A model generated the notes under the pieces. The model made no database searches and had not been told where the DNA came from. It saw only the letters and a program-made list of their open reading frames with translations. A stretch of 64,000 nt of DNA from Halorussus halophilus (GTDB lineage Archaea > Halobacteriota > Halobacteria > Halobacteriales > Haladaptataceae): contig NZ_CP044524.1 of NCBI RefSeq assembly GCF_008831545.1, forward strand, positions 372,001 through 436,000, read 5' to 3'. The position numbers were made by a program, and so were the translations under genes. Of this stretch, positions 8,374 through 17,234 are shown piece by piece (position 1 is the stretch's first letter; each line of letters begins with the position of its first letter).

Positions 8374-10332
8374 ATGGGGGAGAAAGGAAGCCGATTCACC
8401 GACGACCCGATGTGGCGACTCTACTCGGAGTTCGGCGGCCCGAACGCGGGGTACGGTGCGGTCGGCGTGGTCGGGACAGTAATCTCGCGCCTGCTCGGAT
8501 TATTCCCGGCGTTCGTCGTCGGTCTCACCATCGACGCGGTGTTTCTCGGCAACAGGGTCTACCAACTGCCCGGCGTCCCAACAGCGTGGATTCCGACCGA
8601 CACGCTGGGGCAACTCGCGTTCTCGATTGGCGTCCTCGTCGGCGCGACCGCGCTCGGCGCGCTCGCTTCGTGGGTGCAGAACTGGGGCTGGAACAGCTTC
8701 GCCCAGCACGTCCAGCACGCGCTTCGCGTGTCGGCCTACGAGCGACTCCAGTCGCTCGACATGCCCTTCTTCGAGGACCACCGAACTGGTGAACTGCTGA
8801 GCGTGCTGAGCAACGACGTGAACCAACTCGAATCGTTTCTCAACGATGGCGTGAGTTCCGCGCTCCGGATTTTGGTCGTCGTTGCTGGCATCGGTGCGAT
8901 TATGTTCGCGTTGAATCCGCTACTCGCGCTGGTCGCGCTCGTTCCGATTCCCGTGCTGGCCATCTTCACCGCGCGGTTCACGAAAATCATCCAGCCGAAG
9001 TACGCCAGAATGCGAGCGAGCGTCGGCACGCTGAACACGCGCCTCGAAAACAACCTCGGCGGGATGGAGACGATTCTCACCGAGAGCGCCGAGCGGTTCG
9101 AAACCGAGCGGGTCACTGACGCGTCTCGGGAGTACTACGATGCGAACTGGGACGCGATTCGTACGCGCATCACGTTCTTCCCCGCGTTGGCCATCATCTC
9201 GGGACTCGGCTTCGCGCTCACCTTCGCCGTCGGTGGCTACTGGGTGCTGGTCGGCCCGCCGCCGTTCTTCTCGGGGAGTCTGACTGCTGGCGAGTTCGTC
9301 ACTTTCGTCATCTACACCCAGCAGTTCATCTGGCCGATTGCACAGTTCGGACAGATTATCAACGGCTACCAGCGCGCGAGAGCGTCCAGTTCTCGCGTCT
9401 ACGAGCTTCTCAACGCGAACCCGGATCTGCCCGAGAAGCCTGACGCAGAAGCCCTGCGCGTCACCGAGGGGGCCGTCGAGTTCGACCACGTGACGTTCAG
9501 GTACGCCCGCGAAGGAAACGGAGACGAAGATACCGACGACCAACCGCCGACGCTCACCGACATCGACCTCGACGTGCCGGGCGGCGCGACGGTGGGCGTC
9601 GTCGGCCCGACGGGCGCGGGGAAATCGACACTGCTGAAACTGCTCGTACGTCTCTACGACCCCGACGATGGAGCAATCCGAATCGACGGCACCGACGTGC
9701 GAGACGTGACTCAGCGGAGTCTGCGCAGAGCGGTGGGCTACGTCAGCCAAGAGCCGTTCCTCTTCGACGGAACCGTGCGCGAGAACATCGCGTACGGCAC
9801 CTTCGACGCGAGTAACGACGAAATCGAGACTGCGGCACGAGCGGCCGCCGCTCACGAGTTCGTCCAGAATCTACCGGCGGGCTACGACACGGAAGTCGGC
9901 GAGCGCGGCGTGAAACTCTCGGGCGGCCAGAAACAGCGGGTCGCCATCGCCCGCGCCGTGCTAAAGGACCCAGAAATCCTCGTCTTCGACGAGGCGACGA
10001 GTCACGTGGACGCCGAAACCGAAGCGCTCGTCCAGCGCAGTCTCACCGCGCTGGCGGCCGACCGGACCACGTTCGTCATCGCCCACCGCCTCTCGACGGT
10101 CCGGGACGCCGACGCAATCGTCGTACTGGACGACGGGAAAATCGTCGAACAGGGCACTCACGAAGAACTGCTGGAACTCGACGGTCTTTACGCGAACCTC
10201 TGGCGTGTCCACGTCGGCGATGTGGGCGACCTCCCCGAGGAGTTTCTCCGACGAGTCGCCGAACGCGGGTCAAAAATCGAGTTCGACGGGAGCGAAACGG
10301 GCGAGGACGGGGAGTTCGAGTTCGCGCCGTAG
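8374..10332 (+). CDS. ABC exporter half-transporter (fused membrane and ATPase domains)
   Basis: A 652-residue MsbA/MDR-type half-transporter, expected to work as a homodimer. The start is set at ATG 8374, which gives a normal N-terminus; the upstream in-frame extension from 8308 runs into the intergenic region. Residues 1-310 contain six membrane helices, with the family motif MPFFEDHRTGE. The ATPase domain (about 360-610) has Walker A GPTGAGKST, Q-loop VSQEP, signature LSGGQKQR, Walker B ILVFDEATS and H-loop AHRLST, all intact. The acidic C-terminal tail of about 30 residues is typical of halophiles. The substrate, perhaps lipid or drug, is unknown. It is convergent with the next gene, with stops 3 bases apart. 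Confidence 0.92.
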   Translation: MGEKGSRFTDDPMWRLYSEFGGPNAGYGAVGVVGTVISRLLGLFPAFVVGLTIDAVFLGNRVYQLPGVPTAWIPTDTLGQLAFSIGVLVGATALGALASWVQNWGWNSFAQHVQHALRVSAYERLQSLDMPFFEDHRTGELLSVLSNDVNQLESFLNDGVSSALRILVVVAGIGAIMFALNPLLALVALVPIPVLAIFTARFTKIIQPKYARMRASVGTLNTRLENNLGGMETILTESAERFETERVTDASREYYDANWDAIRTRITFFPALAIISGLGFALTFAVGGYWVLVGPPPFFSGSLTAGEFVTFVIYTQQFIWPIAQFGQIINGYQRARASSSRVYELLNANPDLPEKPDAEALRVTEGAVEFDHVTFRYAREGNGDEDTDDQPPTLTDIDLDVPGGATVGVVGPTGAGKSTLLKLLVRLYDPDDGAIRIDGTDVRDVTQRSLRRAVGYVSQEPFLFDGTVRENIAYGTFDASNDEIETAARAAAAHEFVQNLPAGYDTEVGERGVKLSGGQKQRVAIARAVLKDPEILVFDEATSHVDAETEALVQRSLTALAADRTTFVIAHRLSTVRDADAIVVLDDGKIVEQGTHEELLELDGLYANLWRVHVGDVGDLPEEFLRRVAERGSKIEFDGSETGEDGEFEFAP

Positions 10333-10334
10333 AG

Positions 10335-11378
10335 TTAGAAGTCGTCCAGTCGCGTCTGGTCCCCGAGAAACGCTCGCGCGTCCCGGTCGAACTCCGTCTG
10401 CAAGGTGTCTGCAAACTCCGTGTCGAAGCCGTGGTGAGTGTACACTACGTCGGGGTCTACGGCCTCCACGACCGATATCAGTTCGTCGTAGTCGCAGTGG
10501 TCGGTCAGTGGGAACGTCTCGTCGTAGCCACCGCGGTAACGGAACGATTCCTCGACTGCCCACCCTGAGAACCCGACTTTCAGGCCGTCGTGTCGAGTGA
10601 CCAGTTTTTCGACCCACTCCCTTCGGGCGAAGTGACTCGGCAGGACGACAATTTCGTCGCCCGCGAGGCCATCGGCCTCGGAGTACGTCTCTGCCGGAAA
10701 GTCGAGGTCAGTTGCCGACTCGATGGCGTCGTTTACTCTCCGAATCGAGTCGTAGACGACGAGTGGGCGGTTCGTCGCCTCGCGGGCGAGCCACTGGAGT
10801 TTCTGGGCGCGGCCGAGCGAGTAGCCGAACAGGAACAGCGGCCGGTCGTCGTGGTCCCGAAGCCAGTCTCGAATCTGGTTCTGAAGCTCCGCTTCGGGTG
10901 GGAATCGGTACGCCGGGTTTCCGTACGTCGTCTCCATCACCAACACGTCTGCATCGACCGGTTCGAACCCCTCCAGATAGCACCGGTCTCGAACCGAGAA
11001 GTCGCCGGTGTAGAGAACGCGAGTCGGGCGGCCACGACCGCCCGACTCGCGCACGTGAGGAGACTTCGACACCTCGGAGTCACTCGAACAGGTCGTCTCG
11101 ACCAGCGCGGCCCGCGACCCGACGACGTGACCGGAGGGAAGCAAGGTAATTTCGTCGGTCCCTTCGCTGAACTTCGGAACTGCCGCCCCGGTTCGGACTT
11201 CTACGATGGCCGCCGTCTCCGCGGAGCAGACGACGGTCTCCGGCGTCCGTCGAAACGTGTGGTCGGCGTGGGCGTGACTGACGACGTTCACGTCGCCCAC
11301 CGCGCTCGACGCGTCGGCGACCACGGTTCGGCCCGCTCCCAAATCGACGTGAATTCCGTCTTTTCGGCGCACCGCCAT
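10335..11378 (-). CDS. Metallo-beta-lactamase-fold nuclease (mRNA 3'-end processing / DNA exonuclease-like)
   Basis: A 347-residue MBL-fold protein with the dinuclear metal motif SHAHADH near residue 35, TGDFSVRD and METTYG, and a C-terminal beta-CASP-like part (GFSGWAVE, LTDHCDY, YTHHGF). In archaea this group is usually annotated as an mRNA 3'-end processing factor homologue. In bacteria the close relatives are DNA-ligase-associated exonucleases. No ligase gene is adjacent here, so DNA or RNA as substrate is undecided. ATG 11378 is clear. Family well supported. Confidence 0.83.
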   Translation of the reverse strand: MAVRRKDGIHVDLGAGRTVVADASSAVGDVNVVSHAHADHTFRRTPETVVCSAETAAIVEVRTGAAVPKFSEGTDEITLLPSGHVVGSRAALVETTCSSDSEVSKSPHVRESGGRGRPTRVLYTGDFSVRDRCYLEGFEPVDADVLVMETTYGNPAYRFPPEAELQNQIRDWLRDHDDRPLFLFGYSLGRAQKLQWLAREATNRPLVVYDSIRRVNDAIESATDLDFPAETYSEADGLAGDEIVVLPSHFARREWVEKLVTRHDGLKVGFSGWAVEESFRYRGGYDETFPLTDHCDYDELISVVEAVDPDVVYTHHGFDTEFADTLQTEFDRDARAFLGDQTRLDDF

Positions 11379-11530
11379 CGGGTCTCACTCTGGGCTACGT
11401 CGCTATCAGGCTGTGGGTTCCGCGCCTCCTCACGTGGCGAGTGCACTATCCAGCCTGACTATCCGGCCACACCACCGTTTCCGCTGTCCGCCCTTGGTGC
11501 TTTTACTCACGCGGGCCGTCTCTCCGGCAG

Positions 11531-11671
11531 ATGCTCAGGCTCTCCATCCGCCGCTGTCCGAACTGCTGGTACGTCGGGCCGACGCGAAAATTCGCCAACG
11601 AACGGGGCGAGGAGTACGCCTGCCCACGATGCGGACGCGAAGTCGAGGCTCCGGACCCGCGACTGAACTGA
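11531..11671 (+). CDS. Small zinc-ribbon protein (46 residues)
   Basis: A mini-protein with two CxxC knuckles, CPNC at residues 9-12 and CPRC at 31-34, spaced as in a single four-Cys zinc ribbon (rubredoxin-like knuckles). The remainder is basic and aromatic (RRCPNCWYVG). A TATA-like gcttttac about 27 bases before the ATG fits a leaderless transcript. Small double-CxxC proteins are abundant in haloarchaea. Their roles are mostly unknown, with some implicated in stress and biofilm behaviour. A comparable protein occurs at 29521. Function here unknown. Confidence 0.65.
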   Translation: MLRLSIRRCPNCWYVGPTRKFANERGEEYACPRCGREVEAPDPRLN

Positions 11672-11711
11672 CGGCTCGACGCGCTTGACCCACACCATCG
11701 TTTCCGCTGTC

Positions 11712-12632
11712 CTATTTAGACACTTCGACCGCGCCGACCATCGTCGCTGGATTCGTCGTGCTGACGTACTCGGCCATCTCCTCGACGGCGACGAAGCGGA
11801 GCGTCTGGACCTCGCCCACTGCTCGAACCACGCCGCTTCGAGCGACCCGGCTATCGAGCGTCGTCGCCGTCGTGTCGGTGAAGTTGTCACCTCGGCGTCT
11901 CCGCCTGTTTTGTCTGCCGCCGGGACAGACGGTCGTCCCCGTGGTGCCGTCGAAGAACCGACCGCCAGTCGTGCCGTTGAAGAACCCATCGGCGGTTCCC
12001 GTAGTGTCGTCGAAGAACTCACCGTCGGTCGTATCGTTAAAGAAGTCGTCCACGGTTTCGGTCGTGTCGTTGAGGAACCTGTCACCGGTGGTCTCGTCGA
12101 AGAAGCCATCATCCGTCGTGTCGTTGAAAAACCTGCCGTCCGTCGTGTCGGTGAAGTTCCCGTCAACGGTCTCGCTGGTGAAATCCTCGCCTCTGCCAGT
12201 CGTCCCGTTGAATCGATTGCGGATGCGGCGTCTGACGCGACAGTTCACCGTTCCGGTGGTTCCCGTCACCGTCTCCGTCGTGCCTTGTCCGGTCAGTCGT
12301 GCACCAGTCGTTCGGATGACCGGCAGGTAGTCGCCGCTGGAATCTCGGAAGGCGAAGTTCTGTGGGTCGCCGCTCGCGTTCTTCCACGCGAGTTCGTAGA
12401 CGCCACCCGCCCGAAGTTCGAGCGTCGGATTCGTCTGGCCTGCAATCGCCTTCGGCGACCCGCCTCGCCACCCCTGCGTTCTCGCGCTCAGTCGGAAGGC
12501 CGCCGTCTGTTGCTCTCGCTCGTCGGTCAGTGCCTCGCGGGCCATCGAGACGCCGCCGACGCCAGCGACTCCGGCGAGCGCGGTCAGAAACGTGCGTCGC
12601 GTTCGCGTCTCGGTAGTTCGGTCGTCCGTCAC
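11712..12632 (-). CDS. Tat-exported cupredoxin-like protein with repeat insert and lost copper ligands
   Basis: A 306-residue protein with a Tat signal (TRRTFLTALAG). Residues 65-125 and 265-306 are the two halves of a cupredoxin fold. The copper-loop end reads VSTTNPATMVG, where functional relatives have Cys and His at the Ser291 and Asn294 positions, and PQNFAF replaces the usual first-His site; only Met298 remains. Between the halves (residues 141-234) sit about eight units of 9-11 residues with consensus F-N/D-D/G-T-T-D/G-x-F. They are flanked by Arg-rich stretches and two Cys (131, 236) that could close the insert as a loop. It is divergent from a membrane protein gene at 12795. Probably a non-copper structural or binding protein. 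Confidence 0.75.
   Translation of the reverse strand: MTDDRTTETRTRRTFLTALAGVAGVGGVSMAREALTDEREQQTAAFRLSARTQGWRGGSPKAIAGQTNPTLELRAGGVYELAWKNASGDPQNFAFRDSSGDYLPVIRTTGARLTGQGTTETVTGTTGTVNCRVRRRIRNRFNGTTGRGEDFTSETVDGNFTDTTDGRFFNDTTDDGFFDETTGDRFLNDTTETVDDFFNDTTDGEFFDDTTGTADGFFNGTTGGRFFDGTTGTTVCPGGRQNRRRRRGDNFTDTTATTLDSRVARSGVVRAVGEVQTLRFVAVEEMAEYVSTTNPATMVGAVEVSK
11931..12212 (-). repeat. In-frame repeat array (NDTT-type 9-11-residue units)
   Basis: About eight consecutive coding units of 27 or 33 bases lie within the cupredoxin-like gene. On the plus strand they show as repeated gtcgtc/gtcgttgaagaa-type blocks. Units differ at the DNA level, so the array is not a recent perfect expansion, but the F(N/D)(D/G)TT core is kept in every unit. 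Confidence 0.8.
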
Positions 12633-12794
12633 TCGTAGTTCCCCCTAGTCGGGCCACGCCGCCGCTTCGAATAAACCGAGTCCATCGTTCGCTCCGGCCC
12701 CAATCGTTCGCGCTCGGAAACCCGCGATTGGAACCGCGAAGGCCCGATTACTCGCAACCGACGGACCTTTCCTCGCTCGTCTCCGACCCTCTCC

Positions 12795-14153
12795 ATGGTC
12801 GCGCTCCGGCGGGTCGTCGCCCTCATCGGATTCCTCTCTGTTTCCGGGGTCGCCAGCGCACACGACGTGACGACGAAGTTCGAAGCACCGATTCCGCTCT
12901 CGCTGTTGTTCGCCGGTGCCGGTTCGACAGTCGCGCTTACGGCACTGTATCTGGTCGTTTCCGACCACTCCGAAGCGTCACGTTCGTCGTCGCACCGATT
13001 CGTCGTCCCGCAATCGGTCGCCGAAGGCGGTAGGGTCGTCGCCAGCGTGGGCTTCCTGCTCGCGTTTGCGTGGTCGCTGTTCGCAGGTGCGACCGGGACG
13101 ACGGCGGCAGCCGAGAATCCTGCGACGGTGTTCGTCTGGGCGCTCTGGTTGAAAGGGGTCGCAGTACTGGCCGTCCTCGTCGGCGACCCGTGGCCGACGC
13201 TCTCGCCATGGCGAACCGTCTACGAAGGCCTCGTCAGACTCGAAGGCGACGAACTCGCGCTGACCGAATATCCAGACTGGTTCGGGGAGTGGCCCGCTTT
13301 GGTCGGCTTTCTCGCGGTCGTCGGCGTTCTCGAAAACCTCACTGTCGTGCCGAACTCGCCGTCCGCGACGGCTGGTCTGCTCGCGGCGTACGCCGTCGTG
13401 ATGGTCCTCGGCGCAGTCGTCTTCGGCCGCGAGTGGCTTCGCCGCGCCGACTTCTTCGCCGTGCTGTATCGACTGTTCGGCCGGGTCGCCCCCGTGGAGC
13501 GACGGGACGTTTCGGGCGGCCTCGCCATCTCTCTGCGTTCGCCGTGGCGGGCATGCAGAACCCCGGTCGAGAGCTTCGCATTGGCTTCGTTCGTCGTGGC
13601 GGCCGTCTACACAGTCAGCTTCGACGGCTTCGCCAACGCGCCGGAGTACCAGACGCTCCTGTTCGCGGTGCGGGACGCGACCGGTGTCGGCCCCGTGGTT
13701 TCCGCAGTTCTCTACGTGCTGGGCTTCTTGGGATTCCTCGCAGCGTTCCTCGGTGTGGTCGCGCTCACTCGGCGGTTCGGAACCAGTGAACGTTTCGAGT
13801 CGGCGGCGCTCGCACTTGCGCCCACTATCCTGCCGATTGCCGTCGCCTACGAACTCGCGCACAACGCCGCGTTCGTGCTGACGCGACTCGGCGACTTCCT
13901 CGCCATCCTCGGCGGCCCGGACGTCGCGCTATTGGCGTGGCTCTCGCTCCCTGTATTTTGGACTACGCAGGTGCTGTTGGTCGTCGCTGGCCACGTCGTC
14001 GCCGTCGTCGCCGCCCACAGCGTCGTCCGCAAGCGAGTCGCGGGGAGCGCTGGTTCGCGGTCTGTTAAGGTCGGTTACGCTCACGCGCCGCTTACCGTTT
14101 TGATGGTCGGCTACACCGTGCTGTCGCTCTGGATAATCTCGCGGCCGTGGTAG
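12795..14153 (+). CDS. Large polytopic membrane protein (FedB/fenitrothion-hydrolase-like annotation group)
   Basis: A 452-residue protein with an apparent N-terminal signal or first membrane helix (ending SGVASA, then HDVTTKFE) and about ten further hydrophobic segments. A conserved-looking loop PWPTLSPWRTVYEGL lies near residue 155, and His residues occur inside or near membrane helices (ELAHNAAF, VAGHVVAV). Haloarchaeal proteins of this kind are often labelled fenitrothion hydrolase-like without proof, and I do not infer hydrolase activity. It is divergent from the copper-less cupredoxin gene 163 bases upstream; the pairing suggests a shared envelope role. ATG 12795. Confidence 0.65.
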   Translation: MVALRRVVALIGFLSVSGVASAHDVTTKFEAPIPLSLLFAGAGSTVALTALYLVVSDHSEASRSSSHRFVVPQSVAEGGRVVASVGFLLAFAWSLFAGATGTTAAAENPATVFVWALWLKGVAVLAVLVGDPWPTLSPWRTVYEGLVRLEGDELALTEYPDWFGEWPALVGFLAVVGVLENLTVVPNSPSATAGLLAAYAVVMVLGAVVFGREWLRRADFFAVLYRLFGRVAPVERRDVSGGLAISLRSPWRACRTPVESFALASFVVAAVYTVSFDGFANAPEYQTLLFAVRDATGVGPVVSAVLYVLGFLGFLAAFLGVVALTRRFGTSERFESAALALAPTILPIAVAYELAHNAAFVLTRLGDFLAILGGPDVALLAWLSLPVFWTTQVLLVVAGHVVAVVAAHSVVRKRVAGSAGSRSVKVGYAHAPLTVLMVGYTVLSLWIISRPW

Positions 14154-14227
14154 CGTGAGGTGTCGAGGGACAGATTCGAGCGGCCGGGATGATTGAGTCT
14201 TTATTCTCTCGTTGCATAGCGGAGCGC

Positions 14228-14887
14228 ATGGAACCGGAGGACGACCAGCAGTACTCGAAGGATGGCCAGCAGTACTCGGAGGAGAGCCAGCAGTACTGGG
14301 CGAACCGCTCGGAGGAATTCTCGCCCGCCTACTACGCAGACATCGGACAGAACGAAGTCAGCGAAACGCTGGCCAGCGTCTTCGACCACTACGTGCAGGC
14401 AGACGCCGAGATTCTGGAAATCGGCTGTAGCTCCGGTCGTCACCTCGCGAACCTCTTGGACGACGGCTACGAGAATCTCACGGGCATCGACATCAACGAC
14501 GACTCCTTCGAGGTGATGGCCGACCACTACCCGCGACTGGCCGAGACCGGAACGTTCCACACCGGCGCAATCGAGGACCTCCTCCCCGAATTTGACGACG
14601 ACTCGTTCGACGTGGTCTACTCCGTGGAGACGCTCCAGCACATCCCGCCGGAGAACGAGGCGGTGTTCGAGGAAGTCGCCCGCGTCAGTTCGGACTTGGT
14701 AATCACCGCGGAGAACGAGGGCAACAGCCCCACTCGCGGTCGTAAGGGCAAAGAAGTGAGTCTGGTTCACGACGACTTCCCACTCTACCACCGCAACTGG
14801 AAAGACGTCTTCTCCAAGATTGGGCTCGCACAACTCCTCAAGGAACCGGGCAAACGCGACACGGTCCGAGTGTTTCGGGTTCTCTGA
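14228..14887 (+). CDS. SAM-dependent methyltransferase with N-terminal QQYS repeats
   Basis: A 219-residue class I methyltransferase. Motif I is ILEIGCSSGRHLANLL, motif II GIDINDDSF, and motif IV/post VVYSVETLQHIP. ATG 14228 is preferred over 14189 because a TATA-like tctttattc lies about 27 bases before it, fitting leaderless transcription. The first 25 residues hold three short repeats (QQYSKDG, QQYSEES, QQYWANR), an unusual hydrophilic extension of unknown meaning. The last 60 residues (VHDDFPLYHRNWKDVF) are typical of the family's C-terminal beta region. The substrate is unknown. Confidence 0.82.
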   Translation: MEPEDDQQYSKDGQQYSEESQQYWANRSEEFSPAYYADIGQNEVSETLASVFDHYVQADAEILEIGCSSGRHLANLLDDGYENLTGIDINDDSFEVMADHYPRLAETGTFHTGAIEDLLPEFDDDSFDVVYSVETLQHIPPENEAVFEEVARVSSDLVITAENEGNSPTRGRKGKEVSLVHDDFPLYHRNWKDVFSKIGLAQLLKEPGKRDTVRVFRVL

Positions 14888-14921
14888 GTGGTTCGACTGT
14901 GCCCGGACTTTGACCAGAATT

Positions 14922-16670
14922 TTACTCCGACTGATACTCGTCCGTAACGTCCTCTAAGTTCACGACGCCCTCAGGCACCCGATAGGCGGTGACGACTTCG
15001 CGCTCTGCCTCGGCGGAGTTCTCGGTCTTGTCCACCGCGTAGCCGACGTACGTACACTCCTCGCGAGTGAACTCCACGACCGAGTACCCCCAATTGTGGC
15101 TGTCGAAGAACTCGATGTGTGGATTCATCCCCGTAATCAGTTTCGTGAGGATGGGTTCCGTGATTTTACCTCGCCAGCCACGCGTCAGATGAAGCGCCTC
15201 CGCGACGTTCAGCGAGGTGATGGCGGGCGTCATGAACTCCACGCCGATGCGGTCGCCTTGGGCGACGCCCTCGCCGCCAGTCACGCGCCCCGGATAGGAG
15301 GTCTGCTGGTAAGCTGCGATGTAACAGTGCATGTCGCCCGTGAGCGTGACGAAGTTCTCCACGTTGGCCGCACCGATGGCCTCCGTGATTTGCTGGCGTT
15401 CGCGCGTGTAGCCGTCCCAGCCACCCTGCACGGGGTAGACGGACAGCGGGCCGGACCCGAGTCGGAACGGCACTGTCAACACTTCGTCGGCCCAGACCGT
15501 CCACGTCGTGTCGGAACTGGTAATAGTATCGACCAACCAATCGCGTTGCTCTTCGCCGAGCATCGTGCGTCCCGGCGGTTCGTACTGCGGGCCGACGTTG
15601 TCAGGGGTCGGAATCGCCTCTCGCGGTGGGTCGCGAAACAGTCGCTCGTCGGTCAGTGCGATGGAGACGAGGTCGCCGAACTCGAACTCGCGCCAGAGTT
15701 TGAAACGTTCTTGCAACACGTCGCCGCTCGGGTCGTACTCGACGCGCGCTGGCATGAACTCCCACCACGCGTGCATCCCTTCGGCGACCAACTCGGTCAT
15801 GAACTCGGGGTCCTCGCTCTTCGGATGGTCGCCCGAGGGGGCGTCCGTGTGGCGGTCCCAGTACACGTCGTTGACGAGTTCGTGGTCGTCCCACCCCGCG
15901 ATGAGCGTGTGTGATTCGAGCGCTTCTTGGAGAAATTCGTCCTCGCGGTAGGTCCGATGGAGATACCGATAGTCTTCGAGGGTGTGGACTCGCTCGTGAC
16001 CACTCGGCAGTGAGAGGTCCCGGTCCACGTAGTCGTACGACCCGATGCCTTTGAAGTCACCGTTGGCGGACTCGTAGACGAAGTCGCCGACGTGGACGAG
16101 GAAGTCTACGTCTTCCTCGGCGATGTAGTGGTACGCGGGGTAGTAGCCGTTGAGGTAGTTCTGACACGCGAGAACGGCGAACCGCATCGATTCGGGGGAG
16201 TCGTCCAGTCGGGGAAGCGTGTGGCATCGACCGACGCGGGAGGCGACGCCGTCGTAGACGAACCGGTAGTAGTACGTCGAGTTCGGGTCGAGACTACCAT
16301 CGAGGTCCACCTTCACCGTGTAGTCGTGTGCCCGAATTCGCTCACTGTCGGTCACGATGCCGTCGTAGACAACGTCTTCGAGAGCTTCGTCGGTGGCAAC
16401 CTGTACGCCGAGTGGTTCTTCGGGGTCGAACACGTCGGGCGCGATTCGCGTCCAGACGATGGCACCTGACGGTGTCGGCCCGCCGCTGGCCACCGATTGC
16501 GGGAACGCCTCGCTCGGGTCCACATCGGGGTCGAACGCGAACACGTCCTTGTCGTCCTCTTCGCTCGCGCTCATCGCGAACGCGAGGTTGTGGGAGTCCA
16601 GTTCCGACAGTAACTCTGAGTGATTCCCGGATGGCTCGTCCAAGCCGTTCAGCGCATCGTCCCCGGACAT
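14922..16670 (-). CDS. phoD: PhoD-family alkaline phosphatase/phosphodiesterase
   Basis: A 582-residue metallophosphatase of the PhoD/PhoD-N type. After an N-terminal acidic region comes the PhoD_N beta domain (PQSVASGGPTPSGAIVWTRI, then YYYRF). The calcineurin-like metal core follows: ACQNYLNGYYPAY, VHVGDFVYE, IAGWDDHEL and LTGDMHCYIAA. These motifs bind iron/calcium in PhoD enzymes. ATG 16670 is chosen over the TTG at 16757. No signal peptide is visible from either start, unusual because most PhoD proteins are Tat-exported. A perfect 16-bp palindrome covers the start codon (16662-16677). Extracellular phosphate scavenging is the family role; the location here is uncertain. Confidence 0.88.
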   Translation of the reverse strand: MSGDDALNGLDEPSGNHSELLSELDSHNLAFAMSASEEDDKDVFAFDPDVDPSEAFPQSVASGGPTPSGAIVWTRIAPDVFDPEEPLGVQVATDEALEDVVYDGIVTDSERIRAHDYTVKVDLDGSLDPNSTYYYRFVYDGVASRVGRCHTLPRLDDSPESMRFAVLACQNYLNGYYPAYHYIAEEDVDFLVHVGDFVYESANGDFKGIGSYDYVDRDLSLPSGHERVHTLEDYRYLHRTYREDEFLQEALESHTLIAGWDDHELVNDVYWDRHTDAPSGDHPKSEDPEFMTELVAEGMHAWWEFMPARVEYDPSGDVLQERFKLWREFEFGDLVSIALTDERLFRDPPREAIPTPDNVGPQYEPPGRTMLGEEQRDWLVDTITSSDTTWTVWADEVLTVPFRLGSGPLSVYPVQGGWDGYTRERQQITEAIGAANVENFVTLTGDMHCYIAAYQQTSYPGRVTGGEGVAQGDRIGVEFMTPAITSLNVAEALHLTRGWRGKITEPILTKLITGMNPHIEFFDSHNWGYSVVEFTREECTYVGYAVDKTENSAEAEREVVTAYRVPEGVVNLEDVTDEYQSE

Positions 16671-16677
16671 GTCCGGG
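16662..16677. promoter_or_regulatory. 16-bp perfect palindrome over the phoD start codon
   Basis: The sequence cccggacatgtccggg is self-complementary and has the proposed phoD ATG at its centre. Such a site could bind a dimeric regulator or form a hairpin that hides the start codon. It may also be chance, because the upstream gene suggests co-transcription. Confidence 0.35.
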
Positions 16678-16757
16678 TCTTTCACGTTGGGGTGCCATCC
16701 CAGTTTCGATGCGAGGACGTCGCCGCGTCTGCTGTTCGTCCGAGACAGGAGTAGCAA

Positions 16758-17120
16758 CTACTTCTGGTTCGAGTCAGCTAATTTCTTGGCTTTCGCGAGT
16801 CGCGTCGCTAACTTCTCGGCTTTCGAGCCGTTGGCGTGGTTCTGTCGTTCGTAGCGTTCCAACACGGCAACCTCGTCCCGATAGCGCTCCTCCTTGCGGT
16901 AGAGTATCGCCGCTTGTTCGTAGTACCACGGCGCGACGCCGCCTGCTTCCGCTTCCGTTTGGTCCATGCACCAGTCGAGGAGTGCCAACGCTTCCTCGTG
17001 CTTTCTCTCGCGCTTGAGTTGCTTCACCGTCTCTGAGGCGTCTGTGTAGTGGTCGAAGTCGTAGTTCGTGGTGTTCGCTCCGGAACGGAGACGTGACGTG
17101 AGTCGCCCGAGTAGGCCCAT
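16758..17120 (-). CDS. Small helical protein, TPR-like, unknown function
   Basis: A 120-residue charged helical protein. Residues 25-95 look like two TPR-like helical hairpins (KQLKRERKHEEALALLDWCM and APWYYEQAAILYRKEERY), which usually act as protein-binding scaffolds. The C-terminus is Lys/Ala-rich. It is immediately upstream of phoD and in the same reading frame, separated only by its TAG stop and about 87 bases before the proposed phoD ATG, so the two are probably co-transcribed. No enzymatic motif is seen. Confidence 0.65.
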   Translation of the reverse strand: MGLLGRLTSRLRSGANTTNYDFDHYTDASETVKQLKRERKHEEALALLDWCMDQTEAEAGGVAPWYYEQAAILYRKEERYRDEVAVLERYERQNHANGSKAEKLATRLAKAKKLADSNQK

Positions 17121-17234
17121 GTCGTACTGTCAGTTGCAAATAACAATAATCGTTCTGGGGGGGACTCGTCCAGTCGTCTCCGAAAAAATACGGAGACGGT
17201 TCGAACGTTGCGCTTGGACGTTCGCGCGACTTCG

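Noticed and set aside
16671-16757. Extended phoD start at the TTG 16757
   Set aside because: TTG directly after the upstream stop would add a hydrophilic stretch without a signal; ATG 16670 is better though not proven.
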